Program-made: the position numbers and the translations under genes
Shown here: positions 52,596 through 60,652 of the stretch, piece after piece
Position numbering within the stretch: position 1 is the stretch's first letter
Layout: every line of letters begins with the position of its first letter
The notes under the pieces: generated by a model
Told to the model about the DNA's origin: nothing
Databases searched by the model: none
Seen by the model: the letters and a program-made list of their open reading frames with translations, nothing else
Origin: Akkermansiaceae bacterium UBA6138
GTDB taxonomy: Bacteria; Verrucomicrobiota; Verrucomicrobiia; Verrucomicrobiales; DEV007
DNA: 64,000 bases
Direction: 5' to 3'
NCBI GenBank assembly: GCA_002422425.1
Contig: DIVG01000060.1
Coordinates: forward strand, 35,349 to 99,348

Positions 52596-54917
52596 ATGTC
52601 AAAGCCCCCTTCCCATACCCTGCCCGACGAAGAGATCGAAGTGGAACCGCCCGTCGAGTTCACGGGGATCAAAGTGAGTGACCCCAAGACTTATGCCGCC
52701 GGTGTCTCCGCAGTGACTTCGTCGTTCAAGCACGTCTTCGGCCTCGCCGGGCTGAAGCGCGGGGTCGAGGGCATGGTGAAGCTGAATCAGACGAACGGCT
52801 TTGACTGTCCTTCGTGTGCCTGGCCCGATCCCGACGATCATCGCGCCGCGACCGAGTTCTGTGAAAACGGAGCCAAAGCCCTCGCCTCGGAAACGACGCG
52901 CAGTCGGGTCGATCCCGCCTTTTTTGCGAAGCATTCCGTCGCGGAGATCTCGCATCAGTCCGACTACTGGATGGAACAGCAGGGCCGTATCACCGATCCT
53001 GTTGTCCTCCGTCCGGGGGCGAGTCACTACGAAGCGATCTCCTGGGATGAAGCTTTCTCCCTCATTGCCGGCGAACTCAAGGCGCTCGACGACCCGAACA
53101 AGGCGATCTTCTACACCTCGGGTCGGACCGTGAACGAGAGCGCCTTTCTTTTTGGTCTCTTTGTCAGGATGTTCGGGACGAACAATCTCCCTGACTGCTC
53201 CAACATGTGCCACGAATCGAGCGGGGCCGCTCTCGATGCCTCGGTCGGGGTGGGGAAGGGGACTGTCACGCTGCACGACATCGAAGTCGCCGACACCGTC
53301 CTCGTGGTGGGGCAAAATCCGGGGACCAATCACCCGCGCATGCTCTCGACCCTTCAGGCAACGACTCGCAATGGCGGCGAGATCATCGCCGTGAACCCGA
53401 TGAAAGAGGCCGGCCTGATCGGCTTTGCCCACCCGCAGGAAATCACGGGGATGATGGGTGCCTCGTCGCCGCTCGCCTCGCAATTTGTGCGGGTGAAAAT
53501 CAACGGCGACTTTGCCCTTTTTCAGGGGCTCTGCAAGGCGGTCCTCGCGCTCGAGGCGGAGTCCCCCGGCACCGTTATCGACAGTGAGTTCATCGCTTCG
53601 GAAACGAGCGGATACGAGAGCTTCGCAGCGCGCACCGCTTCTGTCGAATGGTCCGAGATCGAGTCGCGCTCCGCCGTGACTCGCGAGGAAATCGAAAAGG
53701 TCGCCCGCACCATCGTGCGCGGGGAAAAGCGGCTCATCACCTGCTGGGCGATGGGCCTGACCCAGCACGTCAACGCCGTCGCGACGATTCGCGAGGTCGT
53801 CAATCTCCACCTCCTCCTCGGCGCGATCGGGCGCGAAGGTGCCGGACTCTGTCCCGTGCGAGGCCACAGCAACGTGCAGGGCGACCGCACCATGGGGATC
53901 TTTGAGAAGATGCCGGCAGCCTACCACGACGCGATCGACCGCGAGTTCAAGTTCACCTCTCCGCGCGAGATCGGACATGACGTCGTCGGTTCCATTCTCG
54001 CGATGCACCGGGGTGACGCCTCGGTCTTTTTTGCGATGGGGGGGAACTTCCTACAGGCGACTCCCGACACGAACTTCACCGCGGAGGCCCTGCGGCAGTG
54101 TTCGCTGACCGCCCACGTCTCGACAAAACTGAACCGCAGTCACGTCGTCACCGGACGCACCGCCCTCATCCTGCCCTGCCTCGGACGAAGCGAAGAGGAT
54201 CTCAACGACAGCGGGGAGAGCCAGTTTTCCACTGTTGAGAATTCCATGAGCGTCGTCCACCAAAGCCGCGGCACCCTCGCGCCGATCTCGGGGAATCTGC
54301 TCAGCGAAGCCATGATCGTGGCCCGCCTCGCCGAGGCGACTCTCGGGAGACGCGAGGCCCTCGACTTTGTCCACGTTGCGGGGGACAACGACCGCATCCG
54401 TGACCTCATCGCGCGGACGCTGCCTAACTTTGAAAACTTCAATGACCGCGTCCGACATCCCGGCGGGTTTTATTTGCCTAACAACGCCAGAAATCGCGTC
54501 TTCAAAACGACCACGGGCAAAGCGAATTTCTCCGACGCTCCCCTCACCAGTGCCGACCTCGGGGAAGGGGAACTGATGCTGATGACGATACGCAGTCACG
54601 ATCAGTTCAACACCACCGTCTACGGGCTGCACGATCGCTACCGCGGCATCAGCAACGAGCGTCGCATCCTCTTCATGAATCCGGAAGACATGGCCGAGCG
54701 AGGGATCAGTCCGCTCGCCCCGGTCGATATCGAAAACGACAGCGACGGCCGTCTCAGAAAAGTGGAGCAATTCCTCGCGATTCCCTACGACCTTCCCCGC
54801 ACCGCCGTGGCCGGTTACTTCCCCGAACTCAATCCGCTCGTCCCCATCGGTCTGACCGCCGCGATTTCAAACACCCCCTGTTCGAAGTCTATTCCGGTGA
54901 GGGTGACGGCGCGGTGA
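52596..54917 (+). CDS. YdeP/FdhF-family molybdopterin oxidoreductase
   Basis: The protein is 773 aa, close to E. coli YdeP (759 aa). It carries the family blocks KLNQTNGFDCPSCAWPDPD, SHYEAISWDEAFSLIAGELK, NLPDCSNMCHESSGAAL, DTVLVVGQNPGTNHPRM and GAGLCPVRGHSNVQGDRTMG, and ends with a molydopterin-dinucleotide-binding domain (LMLMTIRSHDQFNTTVYGLHDRYRG). The reaction of this family is not established despite the formate dehydrogenase label. ATG 52596 is chosen because upstream codons in the frame are unlike the family; 270 nt of upstream sequence has no gene. No fdhD or cofactor genes are nearby. Confidence 0.9.
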   Translation: MSKPPSHTLPDEEIEVEPPVEFTGIKVSDPKTYAAGVSAVTSSFKHVFGLAGLKRGVEGMVKLNQTNGFDCPSCAWPDPDDHRAATEFCENGAKALASETTRSRVDPAFFAKHSVAEISHQSDYWMEQQGRITDPVVLRPGASHYEAISWDEAFSLIAGELKALDDPNKAIFYTSGRTVNESAFLFGLFVRMFGTNNLPDCSNMCHESSGAALDASVGVGKGTVTLHDIEVADTVLVVGQNPGTNHPRMLSTLQATTRNGGEIIAVNPMKEAGLIGFAHPQEITGMMGASSPLASQFVRVKINGDFALFQGLCKAVLALEAESPGTVIDSEFIASETSGYESFAARTASVEWSEIESRSAVTREEIEKVARTIVRGEKRLITCWAMGLTQHVNAVATIREVVNLHLLLGAIGREGAGLCPVRGHSNVQGDRTMGIFEKMPAAYHDAIDREFKFTSPREIGHDVVGSILAMHRGDASVFFAMGGNFLQATPDTNFTAEALRQCSLTAHVSTKLNRSHVVTGRTALILPCLGRSEEDLNDSGESQFSTVENSMSVVHQSRGTLAPISGNLLSEAMIVARLAEATLGRREALDFVHVAGDNDRIRDLIARTLPNFENFNDRVRHPGGFYLPNNARNRVFKTTTGKANFSDAPLTSADLGEGELMLMTIRSHDQFNTTVYGLHDRYRGISNERRILFMNPEDMAERGISPLAPVDIENDSDGRLRKVEQFLAIPYDLPRTAVAGYFPELNPLVPIGLTAAISNTPCSKSIPVRVTAR

Positions 54918-55104
54918 GGAGGGGGCTTGGAGTGATTATCCCGGTAGGGACGCACCGCCGGGACGTCGGGGATTGTCTCTTCATGCGTGAACCTTCGTAT
55001 CCACGGGCTTTTCTTCAAAGGGATTCGGGGGTGTCCGGGGATGTTTTCGCAGGGTGACGCAAGCCGTTTGTCATGTTTTGTCATGCAGATCTGCCCCCAG
55101 ATTC

Positions 55105-55512
55105 TCACTCCGCCGGATGGTTTGTCTCTTCCATATCAAACCGGTCGGAAAACGTGCCGATCTCCGCACGCTGCCGATCGGGTCCGCACTTCGCCACCCG
55201 AACCCGGTTTCCCGAGACCCAGAAGATGGCGTCCTGCTTGAAGCGCCAACCGAGATCGCAGGCGGCCTCGAAGCCCATCTCGATCGCCCACCCGGGTTCC
55301 GCATGGCACGTTGCGGGATCGTAACCGGTGAGGCGCCGCAGCCAGAGACCAGTTTCACGAAGTTCGTTTTCGAGTTTGAGATCTGCCGCCTGGTTTCGCT
55401 CCTCGGACCAAGTCTCGCCGGTGGTCGCGTAGGCGGTGATGATAGCGAATTCTTCGGGGTGACTTAGGTCCGGCCAGGGACCGTGGATCGAGGAGACCGG
55501 CTTCCTCGAGAG
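55105..55512 (-). pseudogene. DUF3293-like gene fragment without start codon
   Basis: On the minus strand, an open frame between TGA 55513-55515 and TGA 55105-55107 encodes HPEEFAIITAYATTGETWSE and onward through TGYDPATCHAEPGWAIEMGF and GWRFKQDAIFWVSGNRV, which fits DUF3293 in order and spacing. No ATG, GTG or TTG lies before the domain, so it looks like a gene fragment or one with lost 5' end. The first in-frame ATG is well inside the domain. It lies directly after HNH debris. Confidence 0.65.
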
Positions 55513-55617
55513 TCAGGCCTGACCGGCCGCAATCGCAGGGCTGGCAGGCGCTGATGAGATCTTCGGGGTCGTTGGTACCGTCTCGGACATGGGTACGATA
55601 TGATCATAGGTGCTCCA
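55470..55617 (-). pseudogene. Frameshifted HNH endonuclease fragment
   Basis: On the minus strand, just after the SNF2 stop codon, the frame reads STYDHIVPMSE. After one frameshift near 55582 it continues as GTNDPEDLISACQPCDCGR and SGLTLEEAGLLD. Together they give the HNH core (DH-x-x-P, G-T-N, NL-like, C-x-x-C). No start codon and no upstream domain are present. It looks like a truncated and decaying HNH gene. Confidence 0.65.
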
Positions 55618-57250
55618 TTAAACCACACGCTTCCGCACCCGATTGCGTTTCAAGATCTGCGACAAAGTCACCTCGTGTCGAGCGAGAGCGTCTCTGAGCC
55701 AGCGCGAACCTTGAAGCTTGATCCCTTCGGGGGCGGCGGCTCTTTTTGTTCTCTTCGAAAAGGTCTTTGCGGTCGTATGGACCGCGCCCTCTAGAACGGG
55801 CAGGTTCAGACTACGGGCATAGCCGGGCTTGGCCCCGATCACTTCTCGTATCGCGTGTTCGCTATCAAGGATCGACCGTCCTGTCATCTTGCATTGAACG
55901 AGAATGTTTTTCGATTCGGGGCCAAATCCCAGAACGATTACATCGGCGCCTCCGTCGCGCCCTTTAGGCGTGAGGATCACCGAGTCGGCCTCCCGACCGT
56001 AGATTTCGGCAATCAGTGCCTCGAACCAATCCCATGACAGTTTCAGGGCTTCGCCAAGGTCGATCCGAGTGGGCTTGGTCGGAGCAGCATCTGGTGCCCG
56101 ATCGCCAAATACCTCCAAAAACAGTTCATCTGCTGAAACCGGCGCTACCGGAATAAGGCCAAGCGAACCGGCCAAAGAGCGTTTTCTGGAAACCAATTTG
56201 TCGAGCCCAAGATCGAAAGTCGTGAGCTCGGGACGGTGCGGATGGAAAAGGAGCGGGAGGTGGACCTCCACCTCTTTTTGCTGACCAATCCGATAGGCGC
56301 GGTCCGTGGCCTGATCCTCCTTCGCCGGATTCCAGTGCCGTTCCAAGTGAATCACGTGATTTGCCGCCACGATGTTGAGGCCGGCACCTGCGGCGATCGG
56401 AGAAAGGACGCAAACGCCAAACCCCGGGCGGTCACAAAACTGGCGGATCAAGCCAAGACGTGTGTCGTTCGGGCGAGTTTGTGAGGTCGCTTTCGTATCT
56501 CCATTGATGAGGGGAACGGGAATCTTGTAAATCTGCCTTAGATGGGTCACGAGCATATCCTGCAGGGACTTCTGGATGGAGAAAATCAACGCTTTCTCGC
56601 CACGGTTTTGGATTTCATCAAGCTTCTCCAGCAGCCATCGGAGCTTTCCGGACTCAGCGAGATACGTTCGTGAAGCCCGTTCGCTCGTCGGAGCGCTGGC
56701 CAATGCCCCGCCGACGAGGTCGGGATGCAGCGTGATACGCCGTAGCTCCCACATGCAGCTTAGATGGTGGTTAGCTCGTTTCTTGTCCCCCTCTTCGGGT
56801 GAAGAGCTCTTGGCGAGACGTAGGATTTCGTCATAGCGTTCAAGCTGGGTCGGCGTCATGGGGATCCTGACCGGGCGGAGCGTCTTTTTCGGGAGTCCCT
56901 TTAACTCATCTTCCTTGGTCCTTCTCAGAATCAGGTCACCCAAGTAGTCACGAAGTCGCTGCCCCACTTCGTTCATCTGGGTGGGGTCAAGACTCAGACG
57001 CTTGATCCAACTCTTGCGGAATTCGGCGAAGGACCCCAGCGCGCCGGGCTCGACAGCATCCATGAGACTCCAAAGATCTCCTAGGTGGTTTTCCACCGGC
57101 GTGCCGGTAAGAGCGACTCGAAAGAAAGCCTTTAACGATTTTGCCGCGATGGTCTGCAGAGCATTCGGATTCTTGATGTTGTGAGCTTCGTCGAAAATGG
57201 TTGCGCCCCAGTCACAACCAGCAAAGGAGAAGCGAAATTCACGCAGTGTC
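55618..57250 (-). pseudogene. SNF2 helicase with Mrr-type nuclease domain, 5' truncated
   Basis: The reading frame extends upstream of the GTG at 57096 to near 57250 and encodes WQTLREFRFSFAGCDWGATI then FDEAHNIKNP (Walker B) and VALTGTPVENHLGDLWSLMD (motif III). The helicase C-terminal half follows (LGLIRQFCDRPGFGVCVLSP, AGAGLNIVAANHVIHLERHWNP, DRAYRIGQ). The C-terminal 130 residues form an Mrr-like restriction nuclease (GRDGGADVIV, NILVQCK). The N-terminal ATP-binding half with Walker A is absent: the frame ends at a junction with the antisense of an AAA ATPase gene. Such SNF2-nuclease proteins are typical of anti-phage defence; this copy is presumably dead. Confidence 0.85.
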
Positions 57251-57692
57251 TGCCAACTGGACCGCCAGCGACCTCGCCTACAGCGGCATCGGCTCCTCCG
57301 CCCTGACCAACTGGGCCCGCGAGATGGCCGTTCTGGTGCGGGTGAAGACTGAGGAAGGTGAACCTCCCACCTTCCAGCTGAGCATGACCAAACGTCGCCT
57401 CCGGGCCGGTCTCCACGACGAGGACGCCGAGCCCACCGACACCATCTTTCTGCGCCATGGCCAACGTGGCGGGATCTGCTGGGAACAGTGCGAGGCCCCC
57501 GTGGAAAAGCCCAAAACCACCTACAAGGTAGGTCGCCCAGACACCCTTGATCCGGGGAAATTCAGGGCGGTTCTCGAAGAGTTCGGAGGCTCTCTGACAC
57601 GCCAGAACGAGGAGGAGGTCGCTGCAAAAATGGAAAAATCCGTCCGCACGCTCTGGAACTGGTGGAAACGCCTCAATCAAAACGACTTATGA
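57246..57692 (+). pseudogene. C-terminal remnant of a RepA-like AAA ATPase
   Basis: The frame encodes SANWTASDLAYSGIGSSALT, NWAREMAVLVRV and a tail with TLDPGKFRAVLEEFGGSLTR and KMEKSVRTLWNWWKRLNQND. The ANWT...S-x-x-L-x-NWAR...V block resembles the end of the RecA-like core of RepA/AAA ATPases in verrucomicrobial mobile elements, followed by a small helical C-terminal domain. Everything upstream (Walker A and B) is missing: the frame enters from the antisense of the SNF2 gene. Its stop overlaps the next ATG as ATGA (57689-57692). Confidence 0.6.
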
Positions 57693-57844
57693 ATATGCTG
57701 CAAAAATGCGCTGAAAGCGCTGTAAAAATTGGGATAGCAGCTGCTGCAATTACTGCAAAATCCCCCCCCTTAAAGGGGGGATTTGCAATTGCAGCTGCAG
57801 CGGCTGAGAAGACGGAAGTCGGAGAGGAGGTCGATCCAAGATGA
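57689..57844 (+). CDS. Possible small Ala-rich peptide, 51 aa
   Basis: The ATG overlaps the AAA ATPase stop (ATGA at 57689-57692), and the TGA overlaps the next gene's start (ATGA at 57841-57844). The product is MNMLQKCAESAVKIGIAAAA and onward, with two alanine-rich halves separated by KSPPLKGG. The symmetrical sequence comes from the large palindrome inside the gene (57736-57805), so conservation of the palindrome and not the peptide could explain it. The double ATGA coupling is the argument for translation. Confidence 0.4.
   Translation: MNMLQKCAESAVKIGIAAAAITAKSPPLKGGFAIAAAAAEKTEVGEEVDPR
57736..57805. repeat. Large imperfect palindrome
   Basis: The left arm (57736-57769: AGCAG..TGCAATT..GCAAAATCCCCCCCC in outline) pairs with the right arm (57775-57805: GGGGGGATTTGCAATTGCAGCTGC in outline) with small bulges around a 5-nt loop. 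A hairpin of this size between coupled genes is unusual and could be a small mobile palindrome or an origin-like structure. Confidence 0.65.
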
Positions 57845-58452
57845 GAGACCCCAACGACAACGACAACGACCTCGACCTCGGCGACGTGGAGGACGACTAC
57901 GAAATCCGCCAGCGATCCCGCGACGAGGACTACCGCCAGGCCTACGCCGAGTGGATCGCCTCCCTGCCTGCGGAGGACCTCGAACAGCTCGCTGACCTCG
58001 GCCTCGACCGCCCTTCCGTCCCCGGATCCGGCACCGGCGCGCCCAGTCGTGACATCGCGGAATCCTCAATGGCCTGTTGCGGCCCCGAGGAGCCCTCAGG
58101 AGCGCTTTTCTCCGCCGTCGAGAGTCAGGACAGTGGAACCACAAAAGAGGCCATCAGCGGCGATTCTGAACGCTTTCACGACCTTCTTCGTCGTCTCGTC
58201 GGCGAGCTGATCGGCCAGGACAACGCCCGCCTTTCCCTCGAGTGCCTTGCCCTGGTCACCGGCCTCTCCTACTGCGGCGATTCCATGACCGAGATCGCCA
58301 AACGCCACGGGGTGACCCGCGCGGCGGTGTCCAAGCGCTGCGTCGAGCTGACCCGCGCTCTCAATCTCAAACCCAGCCGCGCGATGCGATCGGTCTCGGC
58401 CCGTCAGAGCTATCGGCGCGCCCGTCTCCAGCATCTCAGCACCCAGATTTGA
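57841..58452 (+). CDS. HTH protein of an accessory element
   Basis: The protein is 203 aa. The N-terminal 90 residues are acidic and low in structure (NDNDNDLDLGDVEDDYEIR). The C-terminal half (about 115-190) is helical with a helix-turn-helix resembling sigma region 4: SLECLALVTGLSYCGDSMTE then IAKRHGVTRAAVSKRCVELT. A GGAGG ribosome site lies 10 nt before the ATG, and the start is also coupled to the upstream small ORF. Likely a DNA-binding regulator or replication accessory of the element; family not recognised. Confidence 0.65.
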   Translation: MRDPNDNDNDLDLGDVEDDYEIRQRSRDEDYRQAYAEWIASLPAEDLEQLADLGLDRPSVPGSGTGAPSRDIAESSMACCGPEEPSGALFSAVESQDSGTTKEAISGDSERFHDLLRRLVGELIGQDNARLSLECLALVTGLSYCGDSMTEIAKRHGVTRAAVSKRCVELTRALNLKPSRAMRSVSARQSYRRARLQHLSTQI

Positions 58453-58468
58453 CACCGCAGACCCAAGC

Positions 58469-59134
58469 ATGAGCATCGCCCTCTCCGACACCCGAAAGTT
58501 CACCATCAGCCGCACCGGGCTTGAAGTTCACGATCATCTCTCCTTCGAGGAATGGTCGTCCCTCGCCCCGCTCCTCAACGAGGCGGCTCGCGGCGTGGCC
58601 TTCGTGATCGGCGACTGGCTCCTCTACGGCCTCGACCGCTTCGCCCAAAGCGAAAAGGGCGATCCCCGCCACGCCACCTCCCGCGTCCGCTCCGAGGACT
58701 ACGAAGCGGCCATCCATCTCACTGGTCTGGACCGGGCCACCCTGCAAACCTACGCCCACGTCTCGCGCAAAGTCTCCTCTTCGTTGCGCAACAAAGATCT
58801 CTCCTGGGAACACCACAAGATCGTGGCCAAACTCCCGCCCGTCGATCAGCAGTATTGGCTCAAGCTGGCCGCCCATCAGCTCGCGGACGGCCAACCGGTT
58901 TCCACGCGCCGCCTCCGCCGCTCGATCTCCTCGGGCCGCCTCCTCGACACCGAGGAGGTGAGCCTGCCCGAGAACGACAAGGGCATCGAGAACCACATCC
59001 CCTTCGTGAACCGGCTCGTCGCCTGGTGGTCGCGGATGCGGGAGAAGGGCTGGACCAATGAGGCCACCTCCGAGCAGCGTGCCGCCCTCAAGCGCGACCT
59101 CGAACCCATCGTCCGCATCTACAACGAACTCTGA
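58469..59134 (+). CDS. LmbU-like regulator
   Basis: The protein is 221 aa. The core reads LSFEEWSSLAPLLNEAARGV, VIGDWLLYGLDRFAQ, DYEAAIHLTGLDRATLQTYAHVSRKV and LSWEHHKIVAKLPPVDQQYWL, followed by ADGQPVSTRRLRRSI. The W-x-IGDWL-x-Y-G, TL-x-x-Y-x-x-V and LSWEHH pattern is that of LmbU-type regulators known from actinobacterial antibiotic clusters and of related phage/plasmid proteins. It lies 16 nt after the HTH gene. Confidence 0.7.
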   Translation: MSIALSDTRKFTISRTGLEVHDHLSFEEWSSLAPLLNEAARGVAFVIGDWLLYGLDRFAQSEKGDPRHATSRVRSEDYEAAIHLTGLDRATLQTYAHVSRKVSSSLRNKDLSWEHHKIVAKLPPVDQQYWLKLAAHQLADGQPVSTRRLRRSISSGRLLDTEEVSLPENDKGIENHIPFVNRLVAWWSRMREKGWTNEATSEQRAALKRDLEPIVRIYNEL

Positions 59135-59155
59135 ACCCCGAACGCCAAACCTTCC

Positions 59156-59422
59156 ATGGACCCGCTCCTCCCCGCTACCCCGGACACCCTTGACGAAGCG
59201 CTCAAGACCCAGGCCCTCGGTCACCTGCGCGAACTCCTCGACCTTCACTGGCGGGAAGCCTCGGACAGCGCCGACGAGGACGGCAAGTTCGCGATCGGCT
59301 TCAGGGTGGCGGTCAGCGACGGCGCGCCCGCCAGGGTGAAGGTGACGAGCCGGATCTCCCGCACCGTCACCGACGAGATCGAAAGCACCGTGGACGATCC
59401 TAATCAACCGAGGCTGCTTTGA
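59156..59422 (+). CDS. Small conserved protein of the accessory element
   Basis: The protein is 88 aa, acidic, with a predicted N-terminal helix (EALKTQALGHLRELLDLHW) and a beta-rich second half (FAIGFRVAVSDGAPARVKVTS, RISRTVTDEIESTVDDPNQP). I do not recognise a family. It is 21 nt after the LmbU-like gene and 13 nt before the split endonuclease gene, so it appears to be part of the same transcript. Confidence 0.6.
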   Translation: MDPLLPATPDTLDEALKTQALGHLRELLDLHWREASDSADEDGKFAIGFRVAVSDGAPARVKVTSRISRTVTDEIESTVDDPNQPRLL

Positions 59423-59435
59423 TCGGAGACGGCTC

Positions 59436-59866
59436 ATGACCCGCGCCCGCTACCGCGCCCCGACTCCGCCCTCCCGTCTCGAAGAATCCTTCCTGAGACT
59501 CTGGAGACGGGCCGGAGGCCCCGAACTGGAGAGGGAATACCGCTTCGACCTCAAGCGGCGTTGGAGGGCCGATTTTGCGCATTTACCGACGCATTGCCTC
59601 ATCGAGATCGAGGGCGGCATCTGGGTGAACGGTCGGCACAATCGGGCCGCCGGGTTCAACGCGGACCTGGAACCGAGCCGACTGGCGGGAGGCGAGATCG
59701 ACTGCGCGCAGCGCAGCCCGAAGGGCGAGACGCCCGTGAGGCGGGCGCGAGTCAAAAGTATCTGGAGGCGGGACTGAGCGGCTGGCGCGTCTTCCGCCTT
59801 GGACCGGACCAGATCACGATGCCGAACATCGAGCGCCTCGCGGCCGTCGTGGGGGCCGATCTGTGA
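59436..59866 (+). pseudogene. VSR/DUF559-like endonuclease split by a palindromic insertion
   Basis: The first frame encodes SRLEESFLRLWRRAGGPELE, YRFDLKRRWRADFAHLPTHC, LIEIEGGIWVNGRHNRAAGF and NADLE, the start of a very-short-patch-repair-like nuclease with its E-x-E/G-G motifs. After about 83 bp, the second frame continues exactly where the family should (KYLEAGLSGWRVFRLGPDQI, then TMPNIERLAAVVGADL and stop at 59866). The insertion shifts the frame, so the first frame stops at 59777. The gene is inactivated. Confidence 0.8.
59673..59755 (+). mobile_element. ~83-bp GC-rich palindromic insertion
   Basis: The inserted stretch between the two halves of the endonuclease gene contains nested hairpins: GCCC-gaa-GGGC, GGGCG-aga-CGCCC, and CGCCCG-tgagg-CGGGCG. 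Its length is not a multiple of three. It encodes no protein. It looks like a REP/MITE-like mobile palindrome; the exact boundaries and any target duplication cannot be fixed without an uninterrupted homologue. Confidence 0.7.
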
Positions 59867-59912
59867 TGCAACAGGACGGCGGGACCGACTCAGGGCCAAA
59901 GTCTGTTGCGTC
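59865..59912 (+). repeat. Inverted repeat at the end of the endonuclease gene
   Basis: GATGCAACAG (59865-59874) pairs with CTGTTGCGTC (59903-59912), 10 bp with one G-T pair, around a 28-nt GC-rich loop. It overlaps the stop codon. It may be a terminator-like structure or an element end. Confidence 0.5.
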
Positions 59913-60652
59913 ACCGAATCGGGCTTTTGAATCGCACGCCGGCCGAAATTTGCCGCCTTTTGCCAGTTTGATGGCCGGATCCCATCTCCGGGAGCACCTC
60001 CACGCTCGAGGCTACTTTTTCGCCTCCACTGCCAACAGTTCCCACTCAAGTTGTCTGATTTTGGGAGGACCAGCGCGAATGGCATGCAGGCTACAAGCCC
60101 CGCCGAATCTAGGATTCAGGCTCTCCAATGGCCTTCAGACGGCCTCATCAGCGTGAAAAAAGTGGAAAGCTGAAAAACAGACCTCTCATGGAAATTGGGT
60201 GAGGGTTTGACCCCAAGGGTACAGAGACGGTCTCATTAAAAGATTGCTTATTCTTGCGGCATTTTGCGCCGTTCCGACCTCTCCAAGCGCAAGAAAACCA
60301 AAAAAATGCACCCCCTCCCCCTAAATCTGTCCGTCCCCCCCAACTACAGTCGGATGTCTTGAGCAGATATTCCCTACGCCTTACGCCTTGCGCATTCGCT
60401 ACTAAATTCCAGATGCGGGACAACCAAATACCAATATGGCAACGACAATGGGTCGTACAGAGCCCTCCGCAAGCATCTACTCGCGCAGGCTGGGTTCGCC
60501 GAACCTGCCGTTGCCGATCCAATTCGGCGACAACCTCGGAGAGAGGGGCGCCTTCCGGTCACATGAAAAACCATTGCCATCCCGCAATCGGCGGCGGGTG
60601 CCGCCAGCTCGACTTCGTGAAGAATAAATAAGCGAATAACCCCACCACAAAT
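59867..60652. other. 786-bp region without recognisable gene
   Basis: Apart from the inverted repeat at its left end, I see no supported gene. Short open frames on both strands have no recognisable domain. Stretches rich in C (60305-60345) and near-random codon patterns suggest decayed or non-coding DNA. It forms the boundary between the GC-rich accessory block and the AT-richer gene cluster, and should contain the promoter for the GYF_2 gene near its right end (60580-60652). Confidence 0.5.

Noticed and set aside
60134..60143. TTCAGACGGC, the reverse complement of the Neisseria DNA uptake 10-mer GCCGTCTGAA
   Set aside because: A single copy in 64 kb of unrelated DNA is expected by chance and has no supporting context.
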